A DNA stretch of 64,000 nt from Nocardioides humi (GTDB lineage Bacteria; Actinomycetota; Actinomycetes; Propionibacteriales; Nocardioidaceae), in the NCBI RefSeq assembly GCF_006494775.1, contig NZ_CP041146.1:5394001-5458000 (forward strand), read 5' to 3'. The notes beneath the pieces were generated by a model. The model was not told the origin of the DNA and made no database searches. It was given only the letters and a program-made list of their open reading frames with translations. Of this stretch, positions 57,026 through 64,000 are shown in pieces. Numbering within the stretch: the stretch's first letter is position 1; every line of letters begins with the position of its first letter. The position numbers were made by a program, and so were the translations under genes.

Positions 57026-57673
57026 TCAGCGCACCTGCTGACATGCACTCCTACAAGCTATTCCGACACTTCGATCATCCGACTCCACCGGCACAACCCG
57101 AGGCAGGGACGTTCCGGAGGAGACGGTCGCCGCGATCAAGCAGCGCCCAGCGGGACCTGTGCGGTCGCCACGTCGAGGGCTTGCTCGCTCACCGTCCGGG
57201 GCCGTGTCGAGGTCCCGGACGTGGTGGAGGTGGATGCCGATGTGGCCGACGCCGAGCAGCAGGGTCGCGGCGACCAGCGGCAGCAGGCGGCCGTAGACGC
57301 CGAGCAGCACGAACGCCGCCACCGGCAGCGTGGCCAGCGGCACCGGCACCGGGCCGAGCGGCCGGTAGAAGTCGGCCTCGGTCCGGTCGCTGCGGCCGTA
57401 CCGGATCCAGCAGGCCAGGTAGGCCCCGAGCGCCGCGGTCGCCGCGACGAGCCACCACGACCATGCCGACCACGCCCGCAGGTTGGTGTCGGCGAAGAGC
57501 AGTGCGGCCGCGGTGGTGAGCACCTGGCCGCCGCGTTCGAGGATCACGAGCGCTCTCGGCTCGCCGGTCGCGTCGTACCCGGCAGGTCGTGCGCGCCACG
57601 CCCACCACAGGTTCGGCAGGAACAGGGCGGCCAGGAAGGCCGCACCGACGAACGAGAAGCCGAACCGACCCAT
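57026..57673 (-). CDS. Four-helix membrane protein, unknown function
   Basis: MGRFGFSFVGAAFLAALFLPNLWWAWRARP then three more hydrophobic segments up to LLPLVAATLLLGVGHIGIHLHHVRDLD. After residue ~155 the sequence becomes polar and low in coding character (DGERASPRRGDRTGPAGRC ...). If the G4 run at 57198-57201 had one more G, the protein would end after TAPGR at a stop at 57189, giving ~161 aa; this looks more natural. Convergent with the regulator. Confidence 0.6.
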   Translation of the reverse strand: MGRFGFSFVGAAFLAALFLPNLWWAWRARPAGYDATGEPRALVILERGGQVLTTAAALLFADTNLRAWSAWSWWLVAATAALGAYLACWIRYGRSDRTEADFYRPLGPVPVPLATLPVAAFVLLGVYGRLLPLVAATLLLGVGHIGIHLHHVRDLDTAPDGERASPRRGDRTGPAGRCLIAATVSSGTSLPRVVPVESDDRSVGIACRSACQQVR

Positions 57674-57699
57674 GAGCAGATCCTCCACCCATCTGGGGT

Positions 57700-57869
57700 G
57701 CTAGTGGTCATCTCCGTTGATTCATCAAGGGTCTACGCACCCAGGGCACGCACCTCGCCGCGTTGGCGACGCTCGGAAGACAGCCCGGTATGCCGTCGCG
57801 CCGCCGCCTTGCGATGCACGCACCCTGAGCACGGATACCCCCGACGTATCAACGGAGACGACCACTAGC
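57700..57869. mobile_element. MITE-like element, 170 bp with 22-bp terminal inverted repeats
   Basis: Left end (57700-57721) and right end (57848-57869) are inverted repeats with 21 of 22 matches (GCTAGTGGTCRTCTCCGTTGAT); weaker symmetry continues about 16 bp further in. Both ends begin with CTAG after the first base, which could be a palindromic target site. No transposase fits inside. It fills most of the 331-bp non-coding gap (57674-58004) and sits upstream of the patatin gene; the rest of the gap shows no gene. Confidence 0.7.
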
Positions 57870-58004
57870 GTGGCGGCGGTCGTGATCCGAGGAGGTGAGT
57901 CCCGTGAACGCAGTATCCGCAACGGGTGCTCCCCTGCTCACGATCGCGCGACGGAGGTAGCCGTCGCGGGGAGCGCCTCCAGGCAATCGGGAAAGGCGAC
58001 TCCC

Positions 58005-58910
58005 ATGAGCATGACGACTTCCTCACCTGAGCGCGCGCTGGTCCTCGGTGGCGGCGGCGCGGTCGGCAACGCGTGGCTGATCGGCGTGACGGCCGGCCTC
58101 CTCGACGTCGGCCTGGACGTGACCGACGCCGACCTGATCGTCGGGACCTCGGCCGGGGCGACGACCGCGGCCCAGATCACCGGCGCGGCGCTGCCCGAGC
58201 TGTACGCCGCCGTCCTCGCGGCTCCTCCCGCTCGTCCCGCTCGTCCCGGTCCGCCCGGTCCCGGCGGCCGACCCGGTCCTGCGGGAGCGGTGGCCGACCA
58301 CCTCGAGCGGACCGGCCGCATCATCGCCGCCGCGCAGGACGCCGCCGACATGCGCCGCAGGATGGGTACGGCGGCACTCGAGCTGGACGCGGCCTCGGAC
58401 GGCTCCCGGCACGCCGGGTGGCGCGCCATCGTCGCCGCCCGGCTGCCCGCTCGGCAGTGGCCGGACCGGGCGCTGCTCGTCACCGCGGTCGACGCCGCCA
58501 CCGGTGAGCCGGTCGTCTTCGACCGCGCCAGCGGGGTCGACCTGGTCGACGCGGTCGCGGCGAGCACGTCCAGCGGGCCGCCGTACCGGATCGGCGAGCG
58601 CCGCTACATCGACGGCGGCTACCGGCGCAACGAGAACGCCGACCTGGCCGCCGGGCACGCCCGGGTGCTCGTGCTGTCACCGTTCGGCGGCCGGACCCGG
58701 CACCCGCTGGAGTGGGGCATGCAGCTCGCCACGCAGGTCGAGGAGCTCCGCGCGCAGGGCAGCAGGGTCGCGACCGTCGTCCCGGACAGCGGGGCCGAGC
58801 ACATGTTCGGCGCGAACGCGACGGATCTGTCGCTGCGGGCGCCCGCGGCACGGGCCGGTCGCGACCAGGCCCGGGCCCTCGCCGAGCAGCTCGCCGAGCT
58901 CTGGGGCTGA
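58005..58910 (+). CDS. Patatin-like phospholipase
   Basis: 301 aa. RALVLGGGGAVGNAWLIGV (oxyanion loop GGGGxxG), DLIVGTSAGATTAAQI (GTSAG nucleophile Ser), YIDGGYRRNENADLA (DGG catalytic Asp). A Pro/Gly/Ala-rich insertion at ~82-100. Acyl hydrolase of membrane lipids is the family activity. ATG 58005 follows GAAAGG; ATG 58011 is possible. Upstream lies the MITE-like element. Confidence 0.88.
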   Translation: MSMTTSSPERALVLGGGGAVGNAWLIGVTAGLLDVGLDVTDADLIVGTSAGATTAAQITGAALPELYAAVLAAPPARPARPGPPGPGGRPGPAGAVADHLERTGRIIAAAQDAADMRRRMGTAALELDAASDGSRHAGWRAIVAARLPARQWPDRALLVTAVDAATGEPVVFDRASGVDLVDAVAASTSSGPPYRIGERRYIDGGYRRNENADLAAGHARVLVLSPFGGRTRHPLEWGMQLATQVEELRAQGSRVATVVPDSGAEHMFGANATDLSLRAPAARAGRDQARALAEQLAELWG

Positions 58911-58967
58911 GGCCGGGCCTGTGGATAGCCGGTGGCCCGGACCCGTCCCGCCGGGCATCCTGCTCAG

Positions 58968-59402
58968 ATGCTTCGACGCGACCCTCGACCGCGCATCCGG
59001 ACCCAGGCCGAGCTGGACCAGCTCTGGCGGGGCTGGGTACGGCGGCGCAACGAGCCGCCGGTCGGCACGACCTGCCTGCTCGTGTACGCCGACGGGAGGG
59101 TCACCCGGAGCACGGTGACCTTCACCGACCTCGACGGGCCGCTGGACGACGGGCGTCAGCGCCGCTTCGTCCACTGGATTCGTCACCTGCTCGACGACGA
59201 CACCGCTGGTTGGCGCATCGCGTTCATGATCGCCCGTCCCGGCGCGCCCGTCGTCGGCGAGCGCGACCTGGCCTGGGCCACCTCGCTGTACGTCGCCGCG
59301 CGGCTCGCCGGCGTGGCCTGCGAGGTCGTGCATCTCGCCGCCGGCAACCAGGTGCGCCCCCTGCCGCTCGACGCGCTTCCGTCGCACGCGTTCGGCCATT
59401 GA
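58968..59402 (+). CDS. Unknown protein, 144 aa
   Basis: Not recognised. Basic N-terminus (MLRRDPRPRIRTQAELDQLWRGWVRRRNEPP), then TTCLLVYADGRVTRSTVTFTDLDGPLDD and a C-terminal alpha/beta part (MIARPGAPVVGERDLAWATSLYVAARLAGVACEVVHLA). No signal peptide or metal motif. 57 bp after the patatin gene. Confidence 0.6.
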   Translation: MLRRDPRPRIRTQAELDQLWRGWVRRRNEPPVGTTCLLVYADGRVTRSTVTFTDLDGPLDDGRQRRFVHWIRHLLDDDTAGWRIAFMIARPGAPVVGERDLAWATSLYVAARLAGVACEVVHLAAGNQVRPLPLDALPSHAFGH

Positions 59403-59556
59403 GCGGGATCGGTCCGGTCGCCCAGTGTTCACCGCTCGGCTCCGCGCCGGTCACACCGCGGCGACGGGGATGTCGGGCGGCGCCGGAAGGGTAGGACGGA
59501 GCGGCGTCGCCCGGGTGGCTGCCGCGCCCGAGGCCCGCCGAGCTCCCGGAAAGTCC

Positions 59557-60396
59557 ATGCTGCCTGCCCTTCTCCCGTCGTCCTTCGAGTTCTCCTTCGC
59601 GACCGCGCTGGGGGAGGACTTCGTGGGGCTGGTCCAGTCGCCCGGCTTCGTCCCGTTGGCCTTCGTGGTGGCGTTCGCCGCCGGAGCCGCCCACGCCGTG
59701 GGACCGGGGCACGGCAAGAGCCTGGCGGCCGCGTACCTGATCGGCTCCGAGGGGCGGGTCCGGGACGCGGCGTGGATGGGCGGCAGCGTCGCGGTGATGC
59801 ACACCCTCTCGGTGCTGGTGCTCGCGGTCGCCTGGACCTTCTTCTCCCTCTCCGACCTGGTCCGTCTCGAGCAGCTCACCGGCGCCCTCCAGGTGGCCGG
59901 CGGCCTGCTGGTGATCGCCGTCGGCGCGGTGCTGATGCGCCGCGTGCTCCGCGGCGGGCACGGCCATGGTCACGGGCACGGACATGGGCACGGACATGGG
60001 CACGGACATGGGCACGGGCATGGGCACGGACATGGGCACGGGCACGGTCACGGCCATGGGGACGGGAGCGCCCGCCCCGGCCTCATCCTGCTCGGCGTCT
60101 CCGGCGGCATGGTCCCGTCGCCGACCGCGTTCCTGGTGCTGGTCACCGGCCTGTTCACCGGCCGCTCCGGCTTCGCGCTCGCCCTCGTCATCACCTTCGG
60201 CCTCGGTCTGGCGTCCGTCCTGTTCGTCGTCGGCCTGCTCGCCCTGGGCGGGCGCAACGTGGTCGCCCGTGCCGCCGAGTCCCGCCGAGTGCTCGCGCTG
60301 GCCACGCGGGTGGGTCCGCTGCTGGCCGCGACCACGATCACCCTGATCGGCTGCGCGGTGGCCGCCGCCGGCGTGTCCGGCCTGGTCGCCGCGTGA
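59557..60396 (+). CDS. NicO/RcnA-type metal exporter with long Gly-His repeat
   Basis: 279 aa, six transmembrane segments. AHAVGPGHGKSLAAAYLIGSEGRVRDAAWMGGSVAVMHTLSVLVLAV is the conserved HxxGPGH core of nickel/cobalt exporters. The cytoplasmic loop contains about 17 Gly-His dipeptides (59958-60062), built on a GGCACGGACATG-like 12-bp repeat. ATG 59557 chosen; GTG 59425 would add 44 low-hydrophobicity residues. The following gene may form an operon. Ni/Co specificity is family knowledge. Confidence 0.85.
   Translation: MLPALLPSSFEFSFATALGEDFVGLVQSPGFVPLAFVVAFAAGAAHAVGPGHGKSLAAAYLIGSEGRVRDAAWMGGSVAVMHTLSVLVLAVAWTFFSLSDLVRLEQLTGALQVAGGLLVIAVGAVLMRRVLRGGHGHGHGHGHGHGHGHGHGHGHGHGHGHGHGHGHGDGSARPGLILLGVSGGMVPSPTAFLVLVTGLFTGRSGFALALVITFGLGLASVLFVVGLLALGGRNVVARAAESRRVLALATRVGPLLAATTITLIGCAVAAAGVSGLVAA
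59958..60062 (+). repeat. Gly-His coding tandem repeat in the metal exporter
   Basis: About eight to nine units of a 12-bp repeat (GGNCATGGNCAC-like) encode alternating Gly and His. The repeat number can vary in frame. Confidence 0.85.
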
Positions 60397-60403
60397 GCGC
60401 TCG

Positions 60404-61192
60404 ATGACCCCGCTGGCCGGCGTGCTCCTCGCCGGCGTCCTGCTGCACCCGTTCGGCGACCCGCAGACCCTGCAGGTCGGGCGTGACGGGGACGTCGTCC
60501 AGGTGGTCTGGCGCGCCGGCGCGGCCGACGACCTCACCCTGCTCGGGATCGACCTCGGGGTGCTGCCCGGCGACCGGGTGCGCGCCGACGGGACGATCGC
60601 CTACGAGTTCTCCGACGGCCGCAAGGTGGCGGCGTCGGCGGCGCTGCCCGGCTACCTGCTCGAGCACATCGCGGTCGTGGCCGACGGCGTCGCCTGCCCC
60701 GGCGCGGTCAGCGAGGTCGGCAACCTGGTCACCCAGGGCGCCGTCCTGCGGTTCACCTGCCCGACCGCGCCGGCGGCCGCCGAGCTCACCGTCAGCACGC
60801 TCACCGACATCGATCCGGCGTACCGGACCCTCGCCACCGGTCCCGACGGCCAGCGCGCGGTCTACGCATCGTCGGACCCCACCCGCCGCTGGTCGCTGGC
60901 CGAGGGCACCGCACCGGGCCTCGGCAGCCCGGCCGGCGGCGCCACGGCCACCACGAGCGCCGACCGCGACACCGGGTACGACGGCGCCGGGCTCGGCCGC
61001 AGCGCCGTGCTCCAGATGGGAGCCCTCGTCGGCGGCCCGCTCGTCCTGGTCCTCGCCGGCCTCCTGCGCCGCAGACGGCGCCGGCAGGCTCAGCCCGCGA
61101 CCGGCAGGTCCCTGCGGAAGGCCCACAGCAGCACCGTGGGGATCGGCCGGTGGTCGAGCTCGGGCGCGCGACGGAATCCGGCGGACAGGTAG
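60404..61192 (+). CDS. Secreted/anchored protein of unknown function
   Basis: 262 aa. N-terminal hydrophobic stretch (MTPLAGVLLAGVLL), beta-rich ectodomain (DGDVVQVVWRAGAADDLTLLGIDLGVLPGDRVRADGTIAYEF), and near the C-terminus a membrane helix followed by RRRRRR (AVLQMGALVGGPLVLVLAGLL). This type I topology behind a metal exporter suggests an accessory or metal-handling partner. The last ~35 residues overlap a convergent GNAT and may not be real. Starts 7 bp after the exporter stop. Confidence 0.65.
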   Translation: MTPLAGVLLAGVLLHPFGDPQTLQVGRDGDVVQVVWRAGAADDLTLLGIDLGVLPGDRVRADGTIAYEFSDGRKVAASAALPGYLLEHIAVVADGVACPGAVSEVGNLVTQGAVLRFTCPTAPAAAELTVSTLTDIDPAYRTLATGPDGQRAVYASSDPTRRWSLAEGTAPGLGSPAGGATATTSADRDTGYDGAGLGRSAVLQMGALVGGPLVLVLAGLLRRRRRRQAQPATGRSLRKAHSSTVGIGRWSSSGARRNPADR

Positions 61193-61623
61193 AGCCCGTG
61201 GGCCGCGGTCATCGCGGGCAGCGAGGACAGCAGGATCTCGCGCATCCCCTCGGCACTCGCCCGTCGTACGCACCAGGCCACCAGCTCCCGGGCCACGCCC
61301 CGGCCCCGGTGGGCGGGCGGTACGGCGAGCATGCGGAACTCCGCCTGGTCCCGGCCGCCGGCCAGCTCCCGCCACGGTGAGCCCGGCGGGCACCAGGTGA
61401 CCGTGCCCAGGACGGCGTCCGCGTCGTCCACGGCCACCCAGACCTCGGCCTCGGCGTCGCGTCGTGAGGCGTCGCGCAGCTGCGGCGCGTACACGTCGTC
61501 GGTCTCGTCCGCGCTGCTGAGCAGCCCGTCGGCGTCGTACGCCTGCAGGGTCAGCTCGCCCACGGCGGCGTACTCCTCGGAGCGTGCCCGCCGGACGCGC
61601 GTGGTCCCGAGCGGCGTCGTCAC
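61090..61623 (-). CDS. GNAT family N-acetyltransferase
   Basis: 177 aa: RRARSEEYAAVGELTLQAYDADGLL, EFRMLAVPPAHRGRGVARELVAWCVRRASAEGMREI (acetyl-CoA loop), AAHGLYLSAGFRRAPELDH. GTG 61623 is 6 nt after TACGGT (61630-61635, minus strand). Target unknown; overlaps the end of the upstream convergent gene by about 100 bp. Confidence 0.85.
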   Translation of the reverse strand: MTTPLGTTRVRRARSEEYAAVGELTLQAYDADGLLSSADETDDVYAPQLRDASRRDAEAEVWVAVDDADAVLGTVTWCPPGSPWRELAGGRDQAEFRMLAVPPAHRGRGVARELVAWCVRRASAEGMREILLSSLPAMTAAHGLYLSAGFRRAPELDHRPIPTVLLWAFRRDLPVAG

Positions 61624-61720
61624 CGTTCCACCGTAACGCGGCCCCTCAGGGGCGGCCCCGGGCCGGAATGGGTGGCGTCCCCGATGGGGGCGGGCCGGTA
61701 CGGCGTGCACGGTGGAGGGC

Positions 61721-62836
61721 ATGTCCCGACGACTCCTCGTCCATCTGACCGGTGCGCTGACCGTGGCCGTGCTCGGAGCCGGCCCGGCCCCACCACCCGA
61801 CCACGAGGCGCTCGCGGCGAGCATCGCCGGGCTGCCCGAGCCCGCGGTCACCGGAGCGCAGGTGCGGGTGACCGGCCGGGACGACCGGTGGGCCGGCCGG
61901 TCCGGCGTCCGCGACGTCCGCACCGGGCGGCCGGTGCCGGAGGACGCGAGCTTCCGGATCGGGAGCGTCACCAAGATGTTCACCGCGGCGCTGGTGCTGC
62001 AGCTCGCCGCCGAGGGACGGCTGCACCTCGACGACCCGGTCCAGCGCCTGCTACCGGGCGTGCTGCCGTCGTCGTACCCGATCGTGACGGTCGGACAGCT
62101 CCTCGACCACACCAGCGGGCTGCCGATGTCGACCGAGGACGCCGGGCACGAGGACCCCGCCTGGGTCGTGCGGCACCGGTTCGACTGGCACACGCCGCGA
62201 GCGGTCGTCCGCTCGGCGACGGAGCGGCCGATGGCGTTCGCGCCCGGGACCCGGCAGCAGTACAACGGGATCAACTACTTCCTCGCCGGCCTGGTCGTGG
62301 AGGGGGCGAGCGGGCGCAGCTACGCGCACGAGCTGCGGGCCCGACTGCTGGAGCCGCTGCGACTCGACCGCACCTACCTGCCCGGCCGCGGGGAGGTGCG
62401 GCTGCGCGGTCCCCACGCCCACGGGTATGTCCGCGTCCACGGCCGGCTGGTCGACGTCACGGCCCAGAGCGCCTACGCATGGGCCGAGGGCGGGCTGGTG
62501 TCGACGACCCGTGACCTGGCGCGCTTCCTCGACCGGCTCATGGCGGGGCGCGTGGTCCCGCAGCCCTGGCTCGACCGGATGCTCGCCGTACCGGATCTGC
62601 CCGACGCCGGTGGCGGCGACGCGAGGTTCGCCGCCGGCCTGGAGCGCACGGCGCTCCCGGGCGGCGTCGTGGTGTACGGCAAGAGCGGCAGCGTGCCGGG
62701 CTACCGCACGCTCGCCGTCGCGTCGCCCGGGTCGAGCCGCACGCTGGCGCTCTCCCTCACCACCACCGGCAACGGCGACGGTGGCGAGGACGACCGGCTG
62801 ATGCGGATCGCGCTCGCCGCGTTCACGTCGGGGTGA
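61721..62836 (+). CDS. Serine hydrolase (beta-lactamase/PBP4*-like)
   Basis: 371 aa with an N-terminal signal peptide (LLVHLTGALTVAVLGAG). Beta-lactamase-fold motifs: SVTK (IGSVTKMFTAALVLQL), YNG (QQYNGINYFLAGLVVEGASG), and a late KSG (VVYGKSGSVPGY). These match the class C/EstB/D-Ala-D-Ala carboxypeptidase group (Beta-lactamase PF00144). Secreted or periplasmic-space enzyme; substrate unknown. ATG 61721 with CACGGT 7 nt upstream. Confidence 0.88.
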   Translation: MSRRLLVHLTGALTVAVLGAGPAPPPDHEALAASIAGLPEPAVTGAQVRVTGRDDRWAGRSGVRDVRTGRPVPEDASFRIGSVTKMFTAALVLQLAAEGRLHLDDPVQRLLPGVLPSSYPIVTVGQLLDHTSGLPMSTEDAGHEDPAWVVRHRFDWHTPRAVVRSATERPMAFAPGTRQQYNGINYFLAGLVVEGASGRSYAHELRARLLEPLRLDRTYLPGRGEVRLRGPHAHGYVRVHGRLVDVTAQSAYAWAEGGLVSTTRDLARFLDRLMAGRVVPQPWLDRMLAVPDLPDAGGGDARFAAGLERTALPGGVVVYGKSGSVPGYRTLAVASPGSSRTLALSLTTTGNGDGGEDDRLMRIALAAFTSG

Positions 62837-62858
62837 GCCGCGCCGATAGGGTCGCCGG

Positions 62859-64000
62859 GTGGACGAGGTGGAGCAGCGGTACGACGCCCACGCGCGCGAG
62901 CGGATCGTGCCCGAGCCGCCGAAGCGGGTGGAGGCGCCCGAGCGGCTGCCGTTCGAGCGGGACCGGGCGCGGGTGGTGCACGCGGCGTCGTTCCGGCGGC
63001 TGGCGGCCAAGACCCAGGTGGTCGGCCCGCAGAGCGACGACTTCGTCCGCAACCGGCTCACCCACAGCCTCGAGGTCGCCCAGATCGCGCGCGACCTCTC
63101 CCGCGCGCTGGGCACCCACCCCGACATCACCGAGACCGCCGCGCTCGCCCACGACCTCGGCCACCCGCCGTTCGGCCACAACGGCGAGCGCGTGCTGGCC
63201 GAGCTGGCCTCCGGCTGCGGCGGCTTCGAGGGCAACGCCCAGACGCTGCGGCTGCTGACCCGGCTGGAGGCCAAGACGCCGGACGCGGGCCTCAACCTGA
63301 CCCGCGCCACGCTCGACGCCTGCACGAAGTACCCCTGGAGCCGGGCCGAGGCCGCCGGCCACGACGGCAAGTTCGGCGTGTACGACGACGACCGAGCCGC
63401 CTTCGACTGGCTCCGCGCCGGGGCACCGGAGGGCCGGCGGTGCCTGGAGGCCCAGGTGATGGACCTCGCCGACGACGTGGCGTACTCCGTGCACGACGTC
63501 GAGGACGGGACCGTCGCCGGCAAGGTCGACCTGACCCGCCTCGACACCGCGGCCGTGTGGGACACGGTGCGGTCCTGGTACCGCCCCGAGGCGACCGACG
63601 CCGAGCTCGACGACGTGCTCGACCGGCTGCGGGAGGTCGGGAGCTGGCCGCGCACGCCGTACGACGGCGGGCGGGCCGGTCTCGCCGCGCTGAAGAACCT
63701 CACCAGCGACCTGATCGGCCGGTTCTGCGGAGCGGTCCAGCAGGCGACCTTCGCCACCGGTCCCGGCCCGTTCGTCCGCTATGCCGCCGACCTGGTGATC
63801 CCGCCGGAGACCTGGGCCGAGATCACCGTGCTCAAGGGGATCGCGGCCCACTACGTCATGGAGGCCGCGGACCGGGTCGCCCTGCAGGCGCGCCAGCGCG
63901 AGCTGCTGGCGGCGCTGGTCGACGTCCTGCTGGACCGTGGACCCGACGCCCTCGACGAGACCTACGCCGCCGACTGGAGGGCGGCCACCGACGACGCCGC
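62859..64000 (+). CDS. dgt: dGTP triphosphohydrolase-like protein, 3' end missing
   Basis: HD-domain nucleotide triphosphohydrolase. FERDRARVVHAASFRRLAAKTQVV, RNRLTHSLEVAQIARDL (first His), ALAHDLGHPPFGHNGE (HD and following His residues), and MDLADDVAYSVHDVEDG (late Asp) are intact. The gene continues past the right edge; 380 codons are visible of about 420. GTG 62859 lies 6 nt after TAGGGT (62847-62852). dnaG would be the expected next gene in actinobacteria. Confidence 0.94.
   Translation, partial: MDEVEQRYDAHARERIVPEPPKRVEAPERLPFERDRARVVHAASFRRLAAKTQVVGPQSDDFVRNRLTHSLEVAQIARDLSRALGTHPDITETAALAHDLGHPPFGHNGERVLAELASGCGGFEGNAQTLRLLTRLEAKTPDAGLNLTRATLDACTKYPWSRAEAAGHDGKFGVYDDDRAAFDWLRAGAPEGRRCLEAQVMDLADDVAYSVHDVEDGTVAGKVDLTRLDTAAVWDTVRSWYRPEATDAELDDVLDRLREVGSWPRTPYDGGRAGLAALKNLTSDLIGRFCGAVQQATFATGPGPFVRYAADLVIPPETWAEITVLKGIAAHYVMEAADRVALQARQRELLAALVDVLLDRGPDALDETYAADWRAATDDA

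Noticed and set aside
57717..58004. N-terminal extension of the patatin protein.
   Set aside because: The open frame continues upstream but crosses the MITE-like element and has no conserved sequence; the GGGGxxG motif should lie near the start, as it does from ATG 58005.
60404..61192. A frameshift to explain the overlap of the anchored protein with the convergent GNAT.
   Set aside because: Shifting by one base in the Arg-rich region does not create an earlier stop, so no repair is supported; the overlap is kept as uncertain.

Overview
The window is very GC-rich chromosomal DNA with dense genes, many GTG starts and extensive ATGA/GTGA stop-start overlaps. Gene content and order (hemW, DUF3097, CIRCE-hrcA-dnaJ-rsmE, phoH-ybeY-CBS protein, era, leuA, recO, uppS, glyS, dusB, dgt) are those of an actinobacterium. 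The accessory genes would suit Nocardioidaceae such as Nocardioides; that family-level guess is inference. Both ends cut genes: an acyl-CoA synthetase on the left and dgt on the right.

Layout. 1-3.6 kb: acyl-CoA synthetase, an unknown protein and hemW. 3.6-5.9 kb: a three-gene, translationally coupled unit behind a near-consensus sigma-70 promoter (cytidylyltransferase, LicD-methyltransferase fusion, small coiled coil), probably a cell-envelope decoration module. 6-10 kb: DUF3097, a secreted Gly-rich protein, an MBL hydrolase and an iron-box-controlled DUF2470 protein. 10-19.5 kb: heat-shock and translation/RNA-maintenance cluster, with phoH carrying a class 3-type intein. 19.5-27.4 kb: MBL protein, divergent DUF1330/deaminase-like pair, ABC exporter plus two-component system, and bfaAB for 10-methyl branched fatty acids. 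27.4-36.2 kb: a 1,934-residue secreted protein (RTX repeats, Ig-like repeats, beta-helix) in one operon with three tail-collar proteins and a GNAT, next to two DUF6916 proteins. 36.2-38 kb: siderophore-interacting protein and era. 38.2-40.4 kb: two related envelope lipoproteins and a flavodoxin-like protein. 40.4-47 kb: leuA with a leucine leader peptide, hydrolases, recO, a Uma2 protein and uppS. 47.4-50.3 kb: znuABC under a Zur-type box. 50.3-55 kb: monooxygenase-like protein, glyS, lipoprotein, dusB and a secreted M15-like protein. 55-64 kb: accessory hydrolase/regulator pair, membrane protein, a 170-bp MITE-like element, patatin, NicO metal exporter, GNAT, serine hydrolase and dgt.

Three cross-cutting observations. 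(1) A ~56-bp element (16-bp invariant core, 20-nt spacer, 20-bp hairpin) occurs three times, each time between the ends of two convergent genes. (2) Many genes start 6-8 nt after a TANNNT-like hexamer, the signature of leaderless mRNAs; this helps to choose starts. (3) At least seven genes are broken by what looks like loss of a single C or G in a C/G run (Gly-rich protein, a tail-collar protein, DUF6916, a lipoprotein, a hydrolase, recO, dusB), with weaker cases in uppS and a membrane protein. The uniform direction and context suggest homopolymer undercalls in the sequence rather than real pseudogenes. All calls come from reading motifs; no database search was run.
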